A stretch of DNA of 64,000 nucleotides from Spirosoma sordidisoli (GTDB lineage Bacteria > Bacteroidota > Bacteroidia > Cytophagales > Spirosomataceae), in NCBI RefSeq assembly GCF_004138325.1, contig NZ_SBLB01000001.1:868001-932000 (forward strand). The letters are read 5' to 3'. Under the pieces are notes generated by a model. That model had not been told where the DNA came from. It worked only from the letters and a program-made list of their open reading frames with translations, and did no database searches. Both the position numbers and the translations under genes were made by a program. Positions 35,901 through 44,261 of the stretch are shown one piece after another (the stretch's first letter is position 1; the number at the start of each line of letters is the position of its first letter).

Positions 35901-37616
35901 GATACTCCCGACCAGATCATCGAGCTTGTTTCCGGTCAGCTGCACATCCAGATCGGCCTGCACCACGAGCGAGTCGCTCAGATAGCCCAGTGCCCGCAGG
36001 TCGGCCTTTTTCACAGTGCCGTGCAGATCGAACCGATTGCGCGCGCCCTGCAGGTCAAACTCGCCATCAACGGCCAGTACCGCGTTGGGATCATTCAGGC
36101 CCAGCTGCCCGTGAAAAAACGCCTTTTGCAGATTGCCGCGCAGGGTCAGATTCCGGTACTCGTAGCGTTGCCAGCCGAAACGACCCAGCCGGGCGTCGAC
36201 ATCGACACTGGCCCGGGCCAGGTCGGTACCACGCCCTACGATGCGCCCTTCGCCGTCGAGCAGCCCAAACTGCTCGGGCTGGTCGATGAGCTGACCGAGG
36301 TTCAGCGCAGTCGCTTTCAGATTGGCGACATAGGTAGTCGGGTCGGCCTGTTTGCCGAGCTTCAGGGCCAGATCGCCCGTTACCTGACCCAGCGCCGTGC
36401 GGAAATCCCCTTTGGTTTTGAAGTCATCGAAGGCCCCCGCAAAGGTGGCGTTGAAGGCTACGGTTCCGAGCTTCTGTACGGTCTGGTTAAAAGCCGGGTC
36501 GGGGTAATACTGCCGGATGTCGGCCATGTTCACCACCGAGGGCGTGAAGGTAAAGGCCACCGTGGTGCGGTCAATATCGGGCAGTCCTTTCCAGGCCAGA
36601 TCGCCCGCCAGGCGGCTCCGCCCCCCCGCTCCGAACCGCAGGTCGGTCCGGCTCAGCCGGAAATCCTCAACGGTCCCTTTAAACTGGCCCGAAAGCAGCC
36701 AGGTTTCTTCCAGGCCGCGCAGGTAATCGGAGAAAAAGCCCAGGTCTTTAGACCGCACCTGGCTGTTGCGGAAGTTGGCACGCATGGTCACCTGGCTGTT
36801 GAAATGCCCGAATGCCGACGGTTTTTTGTACTGAAAGACCAGTTCGTTGCGGATAATTGAATTGCCAATGTGTGCGTACAGCTGCGCCAGCTCCAGCTTG
36901 GTGTTGCAGTACAGAAGTTTGGTATCCAGCTGCCGGATCTTCAGCCGCGAGTCACGATCGACGCCCGACAGGCCCTTGATATCGAGCGCCACGGTATCGC
37001 CCAGAATGAGCAGGTTACTGACGTCGGCGTTGATATGCTGAATCGTGAAGTGATCGTAATCGAAGCGGTTCGGATTGTTGAGGAGCGGCTCGCGCGGGTC
37101 GTAGAGCGTATAGGACCCGTCGGCCAGCGTAACCCGGGCCACCGTGAACGGCACGTTCTGGTTCGGGATGCTGGGTTTGGTCGGGTCGGAGGTCAGCTCT
37201 TCGATGCGCGCAATGAAATCGTCCAGGTTGGTGTCTCCGTTGGCCGGGTTCTTGATCATCTGCACATTGGGGCGGTAAAGCACCACCTCATCCAGATGCA
37301 GATTATGCGCCGACGAGTCGATCAGGTTGCGGAGGTTGTAGTTGGCATCCAGTCGCCCGACCCGGATCATGGGCCGGTTCTGCAAATCGCGGATGCTGAC
37401 ATCTTCGAGGGTGATGGAGTCGAACCACTTGACCGATACGCCCCCGACGGTAACGGGAAACTTAAGTTTGTCGGACAGGTAGGTAGCGCCCTCCTGCGCC
37501 AGCCGGGTTTGTACGGCCGGAATCTGAAGCCCCAGTATAACGCCAGCCAGCAACCCTATCGCCGTGAGGAACAGATAGAGAAGTGTCTTGAGAAATATGA
37601 CGAGAAACTGACGCAT
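32925..37616 (-). CDS. tamB: TamB-like translocation/assembly module protein (DUF490)
   Basis: 1563 residues, similar to TamB/AsmA-family bridge proteins in Bacteroidota. An N-terminal membrane helix (about 7-30) is followed by an AsmA-like start (VGGVSVKWFDSITLEDVSIRDL) and many repeats of beta strands that would form a hydrophobic groove. It ends in the DUF490 C-terminal domain, with EYFITSDGRLRAKMYNRNQ and GGGLSVLYTRSF. It spans the periplasm and is thought to move phospholipids or help outer membrane protein assembly. It is monocistronic, convergent with the LytTR gene, and divergent from tsaD. Confidence 0.9.
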   Translation of the reverse strand: MRQFLVIFLKTLLYLFLTAIGLLAGVILGLQIPAVQTRLAQEGATYLSDKLKFPVTVGGVSVKWFDSITLEDVSIRDLQNRPMIRVGRLDANYNLRNLIDSSAHNLHLDEVVLYRPNVQMIKNPANGDTNLDDFIARIEELTSDPTKPSIPNQNVPFTVARVTLADGSYTLYDPREPLLNNPNRFDYDHFTIQHINADVSNLLILGDTVALDIKGLSGVDRDSRLKIRQLDTKLLYCNTKLELAQLYAHIGNSIIRNELVFQYKKPSAFGHFNSQVTMRANFRNSQVRSKDLGFFSDYLRGLEETWLLSGQFKGTVEDFRLSRTDLRFGAGGRSRLAGDLAWKGLPDIDRTTVAFTFTPSVVNMADIRQYYPDPAFNQTVQKLGTVAFNATFAGAFDDFKTKGDFRTALGQVTGDLALKLGKQADPTTYVANLKATALNLGQLIDQPEQFGLLDGEGRIVGRGTDLARASVDVDARLGRFGWQRYEYRNLTLRGNLQKAFFHGQLGLNDPNAVLAVDGEFDLQGARNRFDLHGTVKKADLRALGYLSDSLVVQADLDVQLTGNKLDDLVGSIALQNAELSLNRRNLSVGALTLQSTVERTSAPAALPGRDSVSNQRYFDLDSEFLTARLQGAFQLQHTFDDLTRLAREYQLYFEGDAAGMKTYYEQKRLRARRLGQAAASRYGVDFQFTAKDTRPLLAFLAPTYHVAPASRLEGRFTVDSLSFLTATLKTDSMRLGSLAFGRSELDLTSSKYTYDQAVLASAVLSSDRQTFSSLLPTRQLQAEASWDVDHIEFTSSIEQVGSTNRANLNGELRFKGDAIDLTFRPSRLRVLNGDWVLNPASLIRKVGDEYTLRNVSVQNQDQLIRVSGQISPDTTQHLDMVAQNFRLASLNPVLLTSLGGILNGSLSLRDIYETPIVESELAVNALSYDNALIGDVHGRLAWDQSAQRLNVNADVNRNGASVLTLTGNYTPQQKASPLALSASVNDADLHVLEAFTTGLFSNLGGTASGKIAVTGQPSAPVFKGELAVKGGRGRFDYLKTDFTFDDIIYFGENEIITRRLTLRDTDGNTAQLRGGVYHDGFRYFTLGFDADFRNFKILNTTAKDNDLFYGQAIVTGKAELYGPLNNLTIRANATSNKGTRIFIPLDGATSVASDDRIRFVNRNALTAGQPARPTDATPASGDVDLSRIQMDFNFDITPDAYCEIQLDRQTGDIIKAYGQGRLGMKVDTKGDFTMTGSYEIQKGDYTFTFQNVINKRFQIQPNSRITWTGDPYGALLDVTAAYTQYTSLAPLLAVNGSSSTTNRTADQSRRYPVDLLIKLNGELGAPAISYDLDVKEYPASSDFRQAVTSFESRLQSNEQELTRQVSSVLLFNQLLPEGTSLFDQNQVNSGVANSVSELLSNQISRLASNLDENLDVGVSFGGFTGFGTQQNENLLNNLQLRFSYRLLNDRLRISRDGGFTYGQSQYNAASLLGEWTLEYFITSDGRLRAKMYNRNQQSILGQGSINSTITTGGGLSVLYTRSFNRIFNVRRPTPGIQSAPPAPSEPAPTAPSSITTFTSRGAF

Positions 37617-37746
37617 TCGGTCCGGAAATGCCTGATCGGGTAGTGTATGCGGGAAAAGCTATGCGTTAGACGTCTTTTTGAGGGAACGGTTTAGCCGCGA
37701 CTTTCCTTATACAAGCTACAGAAAACATTATCCTTTTGTTTTTACG

Positions 37747-38745
37747 GTGAATATACTGGCAATTGAATCGTCCTGCGATGAAACATCGGCGGCTGTCCTA
37801 TCCAACGGTCATCTTCTCTCAAACATTATTGCGACGCAGTTAATTCACGAGCAATATGGGGGTGTGGTACCTGAACTGGCCTCGCGGGCGCATCAGCAGC
37901 ACATTATGCCAGTAGTGGAACGGGCCTTGCTCGACGCAAATATAGCGAAAACTGACCTGTCGGCGGTAGCGTTTACCCGGGGTCCGGGTTTGCTGGGGTC
38001 GCTCCTGGTCGGGGCTTCCTTTGCCAAGGCACTGGCGCTTGGCCTCAACATTCCGCTGATCGACGTCAACCACATGCAGGCGCACGTGCTGGCGCATTTC
38101 ATCGAAGCCCCCCGGCCGCCGTTTCCGTTTCTGTGCCTGACCGTAAGCGGTGGACATACCCAGCTCGTACGCATCGACGGGCCGCTCAGCATGACCGTAA
38201 TTGGGCAAACGCAGGACGATGCGGTGGGCGAAGCCTTCGACAAGTCGGCCAAGCTGCTGGGCCTGCCCTATCCTGGCGGGCCGCTTATCGATCGCTATGC
38301 CAAAGCTGGTAACCCGCTGGCGTTCCGGTTTCCGCTCGGCGAAATGCCGGGGCTCGACTATTCGTTCAGCGGCATCAAAACGGCTATTTTGTATTTCCTG
38401 CGCGACAACACGAAGACAAATCCTGATTTTATTCAGCAAAACCTCCCCGATATTTGCGCCAGTATTCAGCACACGCTGATCCAGATGCTGCTGACCAAGC
38501 TGAAACGGGCGGTTCGCGAAACGGGCATTCGGCACATCGCCATTGCCGGGGGCGTATCGGCCAACAGCGGCCTCCGGTCGGCGCTGACGCAGCTGGGCGA
38601 TGAGCAGGGCTGGACGGTTTACATTCCGCGCTTCGAGTACTGTACCGACAATGCGGCCATGATTGCGATGGCTGCCCAGTTCAAGTACGAAGCCGGTATT
38701 TTTGCCGACCAGACCATCAGCCCCCTGCCGAGACTACACGTCTAG
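37747..38745 (+). CDS. tsaD: tRNA N6-threonylcarbamoyladenosine synthase subunit TsaD
   Basis: 332 residues from a GTG at 37747 (VNILAIESSCDETSAAV, the exact family N-terminus); the frame stays open 69 bp further upstream to a TTG but without conserved sequence. Motifs include the metal-binding AHQQH (residues about 52-57), SGGHTQLV, DDAVGEAFDKSAKLLGLPYPGG and IAGGVSANSGLR. Together with TsaB, TsaE and TsaC it makes the t6A modification at position 37 of ANN-reading tRNAs. It stands alone here. Confidence 0.96.
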   Translation: MNILAIESSCDETSAAVLSNGHLLSNIIATQLIHEQYGGVVPELASRAHQQHIMPVVERALLDANIAKTDLSAVAFTRGPGLLGSLLVGASFAKALALGLNIPLIDVNHMQAHVLAHFIEAPRPPFPFLCLTVSGGHTQLVRIDGPLSMTVIGQTQDDAVGEAFDKSAKLLGLPYPGGPLIDRYAKAGNPLAFRFPLGEMPGLDYSFSGIKTAILYFLRDNTKTNPDFIQQNLPDICASIQHTLIQMLLTKLKRAVRETGIRHIAIAGGVSANSGLRSALTQLGDEQGWTVYIPRFEYCTDNAAMIAMAAQFKYEAGIFADQTISPLPRLHV

Positions 38746-38808
38746 CCGGCCGTCATGGGTATGTTCCTGCTGACGTTCTGAGTACGTATCGATTAACTAC
38801 CGCCCTCT

Positions 38809-39708
38809 ATGCCAACGATTTCAGCGCTGTATCTGTACCCCATCAAATCGCTTGGCGGCATCGCCGTTCAGGAAGCAACCGTTACGCCCAGAGGCTTTCG
38901 GTACGACCGCCGGTTCATGCTGGTCGATACCCATGGCCTGTTCATCACCCAGCGGTCGAACCACCACATGGCGCTGATCGACGTCGCGATCCGCAACGAC
39001 CAGCTGCTCGTCTGGCACCGCCACCGGCCCGACCAGGTACTCGAGCTGCCCCTGACGCCACCGGCCGACACCCTGATTCCGCTGCCGGTAACGATCTGGG
39101 ACAGTGAGGATGTACCTGCCCTGGCCGTCAGTGACGAAGCCGACCGCTGGTTCACCAACGCGCTGGGGAAACCGTGTCGGCTGGTTTATATGCCCGACAG
39201 CACCCATCGGTCGGTAGAACCCGGCTATGCCCGCCCCGATGAAACCGGTCGGCTGCCCGCCGTTAGCTTTGCCGACGGTTACCCGTATCTGCTCATCGGG
39301 CAGGCTTCCCTCGACGAGCTGAACCGGCGGCTGCCGGAGCCGGTGACCATGCAGCGGTTTCGCCCCAATATCGTGGTAAGCGGTAGCGAGCCGTACGACG
39401 AAGACAGCTGGAGCCAGTTCCGGGTTGGTGAACTGGACTTCTACGGCGTCAAGCCCTGCGCCCGCTGCGTGCTGACCACCATCGACCCCGCTACCGGCGA
39501 AACCGGCAAAGAACCCCTCCGGACCCTGAGCACCTTCCGCCAGTGGAAACATAAAATTCTGTTCGGCCAGAATGTACTTACAGCTACTGACGACCTTTCC
39601 GCATCAGCGCAACTAAGCGTGGGGCAGGCCGTTGAGGTAACAAGCCGTACAACGCCCTGGCTGGCCGCTCCCGCACCCCTGTCATCATCTGAAAACCTGA
39701 CCGCCTGA
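38809..39708 (+). CDS. MOSC domain protein with N-terminal beta barrel
   Basis: 299 residues. The N-terminal MOSC_N barrel (ISALYLYPIKSLGGIAVQEATVTPRGFRYDRRFMLVD) is followed by a MOSC domain with CARCVLTTIDPATGETGKEPLRTL, which carries the conserved Cys expected to bind the sulfur-molybdenum ligand. MOSC proteins handle molybdenum cofactor or activated sulfur; YcbX and mARC relatives detoxify N-hydroxylated bases. No ferredoxin domain is fused here. It lies 63 bp after tsaD and may be independently expressed. Confidence 0.9.
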   Translation: MPTISALYLYPIKSLGGIAVQEATVTPRGFRYDRRFMLVDTHGLFITQRSNHHMALIDVAIRNDQLLVWHRHRPDQVLELPLTPPADTLIPLPVTIWDSEDVPALAVSDEADRWFTNALGKPCRLVYMPDSTHRSVEPGYARPDETGRLPAVSFADGYPYLLIGQASLDELNRRLPEPVTMQRFRPNIVVSGSEPYDEDSWSQFRVGELDFYGVKPCARCVLTTIDPATGETGKEPLRTLSTFRQWKHKILFGQNVLTATDDLSASAQLSVGQAVEVTSRTTPWLAAPAPLSSSENLTA

Positions 39709-39741
39709 AATCTGTTTACTGGCTACTGACTACTGCCTGTT

Positions 39742-40569
39742 TTGATTACACCTATCCGCAACGCCTATTACCTGAGTTTCCCCGTCGTGATGGGGGCCGT
39801 TCTGTCGAACCGAATGGCCGCCCGCCTTTCCGATGTCGATCCCGTTCACTGGGCCACGCCGATCGTGCTGGCGCTGGTGGTGTTTATCATCTATACGACA
39901 GACCGGCTGCTCGATATCCAGAAGCCTGCGCAACCCATAACGCCCCGACACCGCTTTCATCAGCAATATGCCCCGCTGCTCTGGCGCGTGGTGGCGGGGT
40001 CGGCGGTGCTGGCCCTGATCCTGACGTTCTTTCTGCCCGCTCCGGTGGTCAAGTTTGGGATCGTGCTGGGGGGCGTGTGTGCGGCTTATGTGCTGGCGGT
40101 GTACCGGCTCCCGTCGGCCCACCCGGCCCTCCACCTGAAAGAGCCAATGATTGCGGTGCTGTACTCCGTCGGCATCTGGGGCAGCGTCTGGGCGCAGCGG
40201 CCCACCGTTCGCGGTATCGAACTGGCCGAGTTTGGTATGTTTCTGGGTATCGCCCTGCAGAACCTGCTCCTGTTCGATGTGATGGAACAGCGCGAAGGCA
40301 CGGCCCGGCCCGAGTCATCGCTGGTTACCGTGCTGGGCGCGGCCCGCTGCGATACCCTGCTGCGCTGGCTGACCTTTGGTATTGTCGTGACCGGTTTTGT
40401 GGTATGTTTCTCTACCGACGATCGGTTTGCCCAGCGGTCGGCGCTGATTCTGGCGCTGATGAGCGTGGTGCTGTACGGCATCCAGCGGTATCCGGCTTAT
40501 TTTCTACGCAACGAGCGGTACCGCTGGCTGGGCGACGGCGTATTCTGGATGCCGGCTTTAGTTCTGTGA
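39742..40569 (+). CDS. Integral membrane protein, distantly UbiA-prenyltransferase-like
   Basis: 275 residues from a TTG at 39742; the next ATG is at 39790, inside the first hydrophobic segment, so the TTG is favoured. About seven membrane helices. TTDRLLDIQ after the second helix sits where UbiA enzymes carry their first Asp-rich motif, and RHRFHQQY follows it. A second Asp-rich motif is not clear. The family of such proteins is sometimes labelled UbiA-like in Bacteroidota; activity is unproven. Its end overlaps the convergent hydrolase gene by 12 bp. Confidence 0.55.
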   Translation: MITPIRNAYYLSFPVVMGAVLSNRMAARLSDVDPVHWATPIVLALVVFIIYTTDRLLDIQKPAQPITPRHRFHQQYAPLLWRVVAGSAVLALILTFFLPAPVVKFGIVLGGVCAAYVLAVYRLPSAHPALHLKEPMIAVLYSVGIWGSVWAQRPTVRGIELAEFGMFLGIALQNLLLFDVMEQREGTARPESSLVTVLGAARCDTLLRWLTFGIVVTGFVVCFSTDDRFAQRSALILALMSVVLYGIQRYPAYFLRNERYRWLGDGVFWMPALVL

Positions 40570-41583
40570 GGCTACCGGAGCCAGGGTGGTCAGCATCCCG
40601 GCTTCACCCGCGGTTTTTGGCTTAGGAACATCCCCGGCTTTCCCCACCATCGATTTGGCCTTTACGGCTTCTTTTACATCGCGCCGGGTCAGGATGTCGA
40701 GCAGGATTTCAGTCATGTATTCGCGCTTGTTGAACACGATATCGTGCCGGTTTTCGGGCAGCAGAAACTGCTTGACCCGGGCGTTGACCAGCTTCTTCTG
40801 CGCAAAATCTACATTGGTCGGGTAAACCAGTTCGTCGCGCTGGCCGTGCAGCATCGTGATACTGGCCCGGATTCTGGCCCAGTCGGGCAGGATGGCTTCG
40901 AGTGCGCGCTGGTGAGCCAGCTTTTCATCGTTGGCCAGCCGCAGCAGCGTCGGTACGCACCAGCGAATGAGCGGACTATCGGCCAGGTAGCTGATCGGAT
41001 AGGTACGCTCCAGCCCGGGCCCCAGCGCCGATGATACGAACACCACATGATCGACCAGGCCGGGGTTGTTCATCGCCAGCCGCGCCGATACCGACCCACC
41101 GTACGACGAGCCGACAATCATCAGATACGGGGCATTGCGGTATCGATCGATGAGCGGTTGCAGAAATTCAGCCTGCCGCACCACCGATGTTTCGACCCGG
41201 CCAAAGTCGGAAAAGCCATAGCCCGGCCGGTCGACCGCTACCAGCTGGGCGCGGTTCAGCAGCAGGGTGTCTTTAAAGAAAGCGTTGAAAAATGACAACG
41301 AACTTGGGGCGCCATGTACAAACAGAACCACCGGTTTTGCGACTGTATCTGACCGGTCGGCCCGGGCGGGTGTTTCCATAAACCGAATGGTTCGGGGTAT
41401 ACCGTTGGGGGTGTCGATCTGGTACCGGTGTACCGTTGGACGAATGCGCTGTTCCTGAAATTCGACGGCCAGTTCCTCATCAGACTGCCGGAAATCAACA
41501 AACCAGGCAACTGATAAGGTGCCAACTACCAGCAGCAAAAGGACAAGCAGAGACCAGCGAAAGACAATCAAAAAACGTTTCAT
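40558..41583 (-). CDS. Alpha/beta hydrolase, membrane-anchored
   Basis: 341 residues from the ATG at 41583; the frame is open 120 bp further up but that part looks non-coding. An N-terminal membrane helix (about 6-27) is followed by an alpha/beta hydrolase domain: oxyanion-hole VLFVHGAPSS, nucleophile elbow GSSYGGS, acid in GQRDELV, and catalytic His in ENRHDIV. It is likely a periplasm-facing esterase or lipase-like enzyme of unknown substrate. Confidence 0.82.
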   Translation of the reverse strand: MKRFLIVFRWSLLVLLLLVVGTLSVAWFVDFRQSDEELAVEFQEQRIRPTVHRYQIDTPNGIPRTIRFMETPARADRSDTVAKPVVLFVHGAPSSLSFFNAFFKDTLLLNRAQLVAVDRPGYGFSDFGRVETSVVRQAEFLQPLIDRYRNAPYLMIVGSSYGGSVSARLAMNNPGLVDHVVFVSSALGPGLERTYPISYLADSPLIRWCVPTLLRLANDEKLAHQRALEAILPDWARIRASITMLHGQRDELVYPTNVDFAQKKLVNARVKQFLLPENRHDIVFNKREYMTEILLDILTRRDVKEAVKAKSMVGKAGDVPKPKTAGEAGMLTTLAPVASQN

Positions 41584-41711
41584 AGCAGCAATATGTACAG
41601 TAATAACTGCAAATAATCGGCCAATAGTTTTGAAAAAACCGAAACCTGCCTGAGCGGTAAACATTTCGGCAGGGAGGCCGTTCTGCCAGTAAACCAAAAC
41701 CACGAAACGCT

Positions 41712-41900
41712 ATGAAAGAACGAGCCGACGCCCCGGCGCAGGTCAGCGAGACCGACCTGGACCGCCCTAACCCGCAAAATCCCGGCGATACCGACATCAG
41801 TTCATCGGCCACGCGCCCGGAGACCCAGCAGGCGCTACAGGCCAACGACGCCGAGAAAATGACGCCCGACGACGCCAACGAACTCGACGACTCGGATTAG
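41712..41900 (+). CDS. Small acidic hypothetical protein
   Basis: 62 residues, rich in D, E, P, Q and S, with no hydrophobic segment (MKERADAPAQVSETDLDRPN at the start, ending ANELDDSD). It looks natively disordered. The start follows an A-rich stretch and the frame is closed by a strong hairpin 17 bp downstream, which supports it as a real gene. No family is recognised. Confidence 0.5.
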   Translation: MKERADAPAQVSETDLDRPNPQNPGDTDISSSATRPETQQALQANDAEKMTPDDANELDDSD

Positions 41901-41916
41901 ACGTACACCGACAAAC

Positions 41917-41965
41917 GAAACAGCCCGGCCCTTCGCTGCCTATAGCAAAAGGACCGGGCTGTTTC
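41917..41965. terminator. Bidirectional hairpin terminator
   Basis: Arms GAAACAGCCCGG and CCGGGCTGTTTC are perfect 12-bp inverted repeats, extended by further pairs around an inner loop. It lies between the small acidic gene and the convergent PAS protein gene and ends in A/T-rich tracts on both strands. Confidence 0.8.
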
Positions 41966-42027
41966 ATGTATCGATTTACCTACCGCTTGTTTGACGGGCG
42001 ATATGGGTGCATTCTGTCGGTGCCGGA

Positions 42028-42576
42028 CTAGGCCGCCACTTCGCTCTCTACCGCCAGAAAGTGCGTCAGCTCGTTCTGATTGTTGTAGAGAGGGTCAATA
42101 TGCACCCGGCAGATATACGGTTCTCCGTTTTTCCGGTAGTTGAGCAGATCAGCCTCTACCGAGTCGGCCCGGTCGAGCGAATCGCGCACCTGTTGCAGGG
42201 TATGAGCATCGGTACCTGGCCCCTGAAGCATTTTGGGAGTCCGGCCAAGGGCTTCGGTATGGGCATAGCCGGTCATGGTCAGAAAGTTTTTGCTTGTCCA
42301 CAGAATTGTTCTGGACAAATCAGTCAGCACGAGGGTATGCCCGTTCTGTAGTTTCCGCAGGTAAGCGTTGCGTTTCCGGCGGGGCAGGTCCCAGTCGAAG
42401 ATATCGGCCAGTTGCCTGAACAGAGCCGCTTCTTTGTTTTTAGCTCGTTGCTGCGCCTGGCTTAGCAGAAAAACTTCATAACAGGCAACGGGATAAGGCC
42501 GGCTTCCGTCCTGTTGAGACCGGCTGTATCCCCGGTTCACTAATTCGACGTACGATTCTGACGTGAGCATGGCCAT
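42028..42576 (-). CDS. PAS-domain protein, LOV-like but lacking the photoactive Cys
   Basis: 182 residues from the ATG at 42576 (42570 also possible). An N-terminal helical region (about 1-75) is followed by one PAS domain: LVLTDLSRTILWTSKNFLTMTGYAHTEALGRTPKMLQGPGTD...EADLLNYRKNGEPYICRVHIDPLYN. The GRTPKMLQGPGTD segment aligns with the LOV-domain GRNCRFLQGxxT motif, but Pro stands in place of the flavin-adduct Cys. No output domain is attached, so it may signal through a partner. It is monocistronic. Confidence 0.75.
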   Translation of the reverse strand: MAMLTSESYVELVNRGYSRSQQDGSRPYPVACYEVFLLSQAQQRAKNKEAALFRQLADIFDWDLPRRKRNAYLRKLQNGHTLVLTDLSRTILWTSKNFLTMTGYAHTEALGRTPKMLQGPGTDAHTLQQVRDSLDRADSVEADLLNYRKNGEPYICRVHIDPLYNNQNELTHFLAVESEVAA

Positions 42577-42772
42577 TTGGGTTATCAGGATAAATGTACT
42601 ACCTGCGTCTGGTCTTTGCAACCTTCGCCGGTTAACAAATGATGAAGAGGGGCTGGCTGTCGAAAAAATTTTTTAACAGAAACCAAACTGATTGTCAGCC
42701 AATAAATCGGCATTCTGATCAGCTCCGGCAAGTTTTTTTGGGAGCCCTCTTGTGTATAACACCAAAAGCCTC

Positions 42773-42780
42773 TACTTTTG
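42773..42780 (+). promoter_or_regulatory. -7 box of the tRNA-Asp promoter
   Basis: TACTTTTG fits the TAnnTTTG consensus; a TTG (42750-42752) 20 bp upstream could be the -33 element. It is 47 nt upstream of the tRNA. Confidence 0.55.
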
Positions 42781-42826
42781 TGCCACGATAAAGGAAAACG
42801 ACAACGGTCGGCCCTTCATCGAAAAT

Positions 42827-42900
42827 GGTTCGGTAGTTCAGTTGGTTAGAATACCTGCCTGTCACGCAGGGGGTCGCGGGTTCGAGCCCCGTCCGGACCG
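42827..42900 (+). tRNA. tRNA-Asp (GTC)
   Basis: 74 nt folding into a full cloverleaf: acceptor GGTTCGG pairs with CCGGACC (one T-G pair), D-loop AGTTGGTTAGA, anticodon loop CTGTCAC with anticodon GTC, T-loop TTCGAGC, discriminator G; CCA is not encoded. It marks the left border of an AT-rich block, and its 3' end is partly repeated at 47661-47677. Confidence 0.95.
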
Positions 42901-42914
42901 CTCAAAGTTTAAGT

Positions 42915-42950
42915 AAGCCTCTAATTCACAGCGAGTTGGAGGCTTTTTTT
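42915..42950 (+). terminator. Intrinsic terminator after tRNA-Asp
   Basis: A 10-bp stem AAGCCTCTAA / TTGGAGGCTT with one T-G pair (42915-42945) is followed by a T-run to 42950. Confidence 0.85.
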
Positions 42951-43056
42951 CTGCTTAGGTAAAATATAGGTAAAACATTTCATATACTTAGACATAAATC
43001 TCATTTCTTTGTAGACTTATAATAATCACAACTGATCTTGACAATGAAGGGTAGGT

Positions 43057-43096
43057 AGGGTAAGTGCAATCATCCCAATTGCAATCGCTCTACCCT
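43057..43096 (+). promoter_or_regulatory. Nested stem-loop ahead of the cysteine desulfurase
   Basis: Nested inverted repeats AGGGTA / TACCCT and TGCAAT / ATTGCA end 16 bp before the ATG at 43113. It could be an operator or an RNA element in the leader; no regulator is adjacent. Confidence 0.35.
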
Positions 43097-43112
43097 TGAG
43101 TAGACGATTACG

Positions 43113-44261
43113 ATGGATTATATTTATCTAGATAATAATGCTACCACCCGAATAGCTCCAGAGGTACTGGATGCTATGATTCCTTATCTGTCAAGTTATT
43201 ACGCCAATGCCTCCAGTGCACACGGTTTCGGCAAAGAAATAAATAGTGCCGTTAAACAGGCTCGGAATCAAGTTGCTGGCCTCATTGATTGTGAACCGAA
43301 TGAGATCGTGTTTACAGCTGGTGCTACCGAAGCCATTAACTTAGCTATAAAAGGCGTGGCTGAAAGCTATCAAAGCAAAGGCCGTCACATTGTGACTGTC
43401 CAGACCGAACATTCAGCCGTTCTGGATGTATGCCGCCACTTAGAAACGCGGGGTTATGAAGTAACTTATCTGCCTGTCTCGCGTGATGGATTAATTAACC
43501 TTTCTCAACTTCGATCTGTACTTCGCTCCGACACGATCTTAGTGGCTGTCATGACAGTGAATAACGAAACGGGTGTACAGCAACCAATTCGTCAAATAGC
43601 TGACTTAGCGCACGAAGTTGACGCTATATTTGTCTCTGATGCTACGCAGATTGTTGGTAAGCTCCCGCTGTCAGTTGAGGATTACGCGATTGATTTGATG
43701 CCATTTTCAGCCCATAAGTTTTATGGCCCTAAAGGCATTGGTGGCTTATTTGTCCGTCAACGGTTGCCCAGGCGCGTGAGATTGGAAGCAATGACGCACG
43801 GTGGAGGTCACGAACGCGGCTTACGCAGCGGTACACTTAACGTACCCGGTATTGTCGGCATGGGAAAGGCTTGTGAACTGGCGCAAGCAAGTATGGTCAA
43901 CAATGCTACGCAAATCGGTTTATTACGAGACCAATTAGAGACTTCTTTGCTTGAGATAAATGGCGCGTTTGTGATAGGCAATCGAGCAGAGCGCTTATTT
44001 AACGTGACCAACATTAGCTTTCCTGGTACTGATGCTAACGTATTAATTGGTCAGTTAAAGAACATTGCTGTATCGAACGGTTCGGCCTGCTCGTCGGCGG
44101 TATTTGAGCCATCGCATGTACTCAAAGCGATGGGGCTGACTGATGAAGAAGCGTTGAGTGCTGTCCGTTTTTCGTTAAGCCATTACACTACTGGAGCCGA
44201 AATTGAGACAGTTGTACGACGATTCAAAACATTATTAGCTGGTCAATCACATCTACAATGA
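43113..44261 (+). CDS. Cysteine desulfurase (IscS/NifS/DndA type)
   Basis: 382 residues, PLP-dependent class V fold. The start DYIYLDNNATTRIAPEV, the TEHSAVLD substrate segment, the PLP lysine in FSAHKFYGPKG, and the mobile loop NGSACSS with the catalytic Cys are all intact. It removes sulfur from cysteine as an enzyme persulfide. Housekeeping copies sit with Fe-S assembly genes; this one is followed, with a 4-bp ATGA overlap, by a helicase and lies near a DUF4007 gene. That context fits a DndA-type role in DNA sulfur modification (inference). Codon and base use is AT-richer than the chromosome to the left. Confidence 0.92.
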   Translation: MDYIYLDNNATTRIAPEVLDAMIPYLSSYYANASSAHGFGKEINSAVKQARNQVAGLIDCEPNEIVFTAGATEAINLAIKGVAESYQSKGRHIVTVQTEHSAVLDVCRHLETRGYEVTYLPVSRDGLINLSQLRSVLRSDTILVAVMTVNNETGVQQPIRQIADLAHEVDAIFVSDATQIVGKLPLSVEDYAIDLMPFSAHKFYGPKGIGGLFVRQRLPRRVRLEAMTHGGGHERGLRSGTLNVPGIVGMGKACELAQASMVNNATQIGLLRDQLETSLLEINGAFVIGNRAERLFNVTNISFPGTDANVLIGQLKNIAVSNGSACSSAVFEPSHVLKAMGLTDEEALSAVRFSLSHYTTGAEIETVVRRFKTLLAGQSHLQ

